Source: Victivallales bacterium
GTDB lineage: Bacteria; Verrucomicrobiota; Lentisphaeria; Oligosphaerales; Lenti-02
Assembly: GCA_018648945.1 (NCBI GenBank)
Contig: JABGQJ010000097.1
Span: forward strand, 10,019-15,993
Length of the DNA: 5,975 nucleotides
Reading direction: 5' to 3'
Shown here one piece after another: positions 5,880-5,975 of this stretch. A program made the position numbers and the translations under genes. The notes under the pieces were generated by a model. The model ran no database searches and was not told the origin of the DNA. It was given only the letters and a program-made list of their open reading frames with translations. How positions within the stretch are numbered: position 1 is the first letter of the stretch; each line of letters begins with the position of its first letter.

Positions 5880-5975
5880 CTACACCTTCCCCATGTTCTC
5901 AAGAAACAGGACGAAGTTCTTGCCACCGACAGCGTTGTCCGCTCGCGGGCTCCATGGCTTGGAGATGATGTCGGG
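5880..5975 (-). CDS. C-terminal 31 codons of an unidentified protein (5' end outside window)
   Basis: Reading the minus strand from the right edge, a frame runs 31 codons to TAG at 5882-5880. The peptide begins PDIISKPWSPRADNAVGG and ends KNFVLFLENMGKV. Most codons end in G or C, whereas the alternative minus-strand frame has more A or T third positions, which supports this frame. The alternating hydrophobic end (FVLFLE) looks like a final strand or helix of a globular enzyme, but I recognise no family from so short a piece. The gene lies 182 bp upstream of the dehydrogenase on the same strand, so the two could share a transcript. Confidence 0.5.
   Translation of the reverse strand, partial: PDIISKPWSPRADNAVGGKNFVLFLENMGKV

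Noticed and set aside
1..5975. CRISPR array, tRNA/rRNA genes, toxin-antitoxin or phage-defence genes
   Set aside because: I found no regularly spaced direct repeats, no tRNA-like cloverleaf with a T-loop motif, and no proteins of such families on either strand.

Overview
This is a high-GC bacterial window. The sequence does not fix the organism. A large glycoside-hydrolase-like protein with no export signal, a secreted-looking beta-sandwich tail, loose gene spacing and dispersed intergenic repeats would suit a carbohydrate-degrading lineage such as Planctomycetota, Armatimonadota or a related uncultured phylum. That placement is inference only.

Layout. Plus strand: the 3' end of a gene encoding a beta-rich, threonine-rich C-terminal domain (2-367); a 354-bp spacer with hairpins and copy A of a short repeat; then a complete 763-residue protein (722-3013) with a GH20/GH67-like N-terminal alpha/beta domain, a (beta/alpha)8-barrel-like core and a helical C-terminus. 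A 717-bp spacer (3014-3730) separates this gene from a converging minus-strand group. The spacer holds a terminator-like hairpin, a possible 53-codon GTG-started gene, copy B of the repeat in inverted orientation, and further perfect stem-loops. Minus strand, in transcription order: the last 31 codons of an unidentified protein (5880-5975), a medium-chain zinc dehydrogenase lacking the structural-zinc cysteines (4744-5697), and a diacylglycerol-kinase-family lipid kinase (3731-4624).

How the genes may work together. The hydrolase-like protein probably acts on an oligosaccharide or glycoside inside the cell. The dehydrogenase looks like a polyol/sugar-alcohol or threonine dehydrogenase-type enzyme and could act in sugar catabolism, but the two are convergently transcribed and no direct link is visible. 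The lipid kinase lies 74-119 bp downstream of the dehydrogenase on the same strand and may simply be co-transcribed.

No defence system, CRISPR array, tRNA, rRNA or intact transposase is visible. The least expected structure is a diverged 51-bp repeat (42/51 identical) in inverted orientation on either side of the hydrolase gene. The hydrolase itself cannot be placed confidently in a known glycoside hydrolase family from sequence reading alone.
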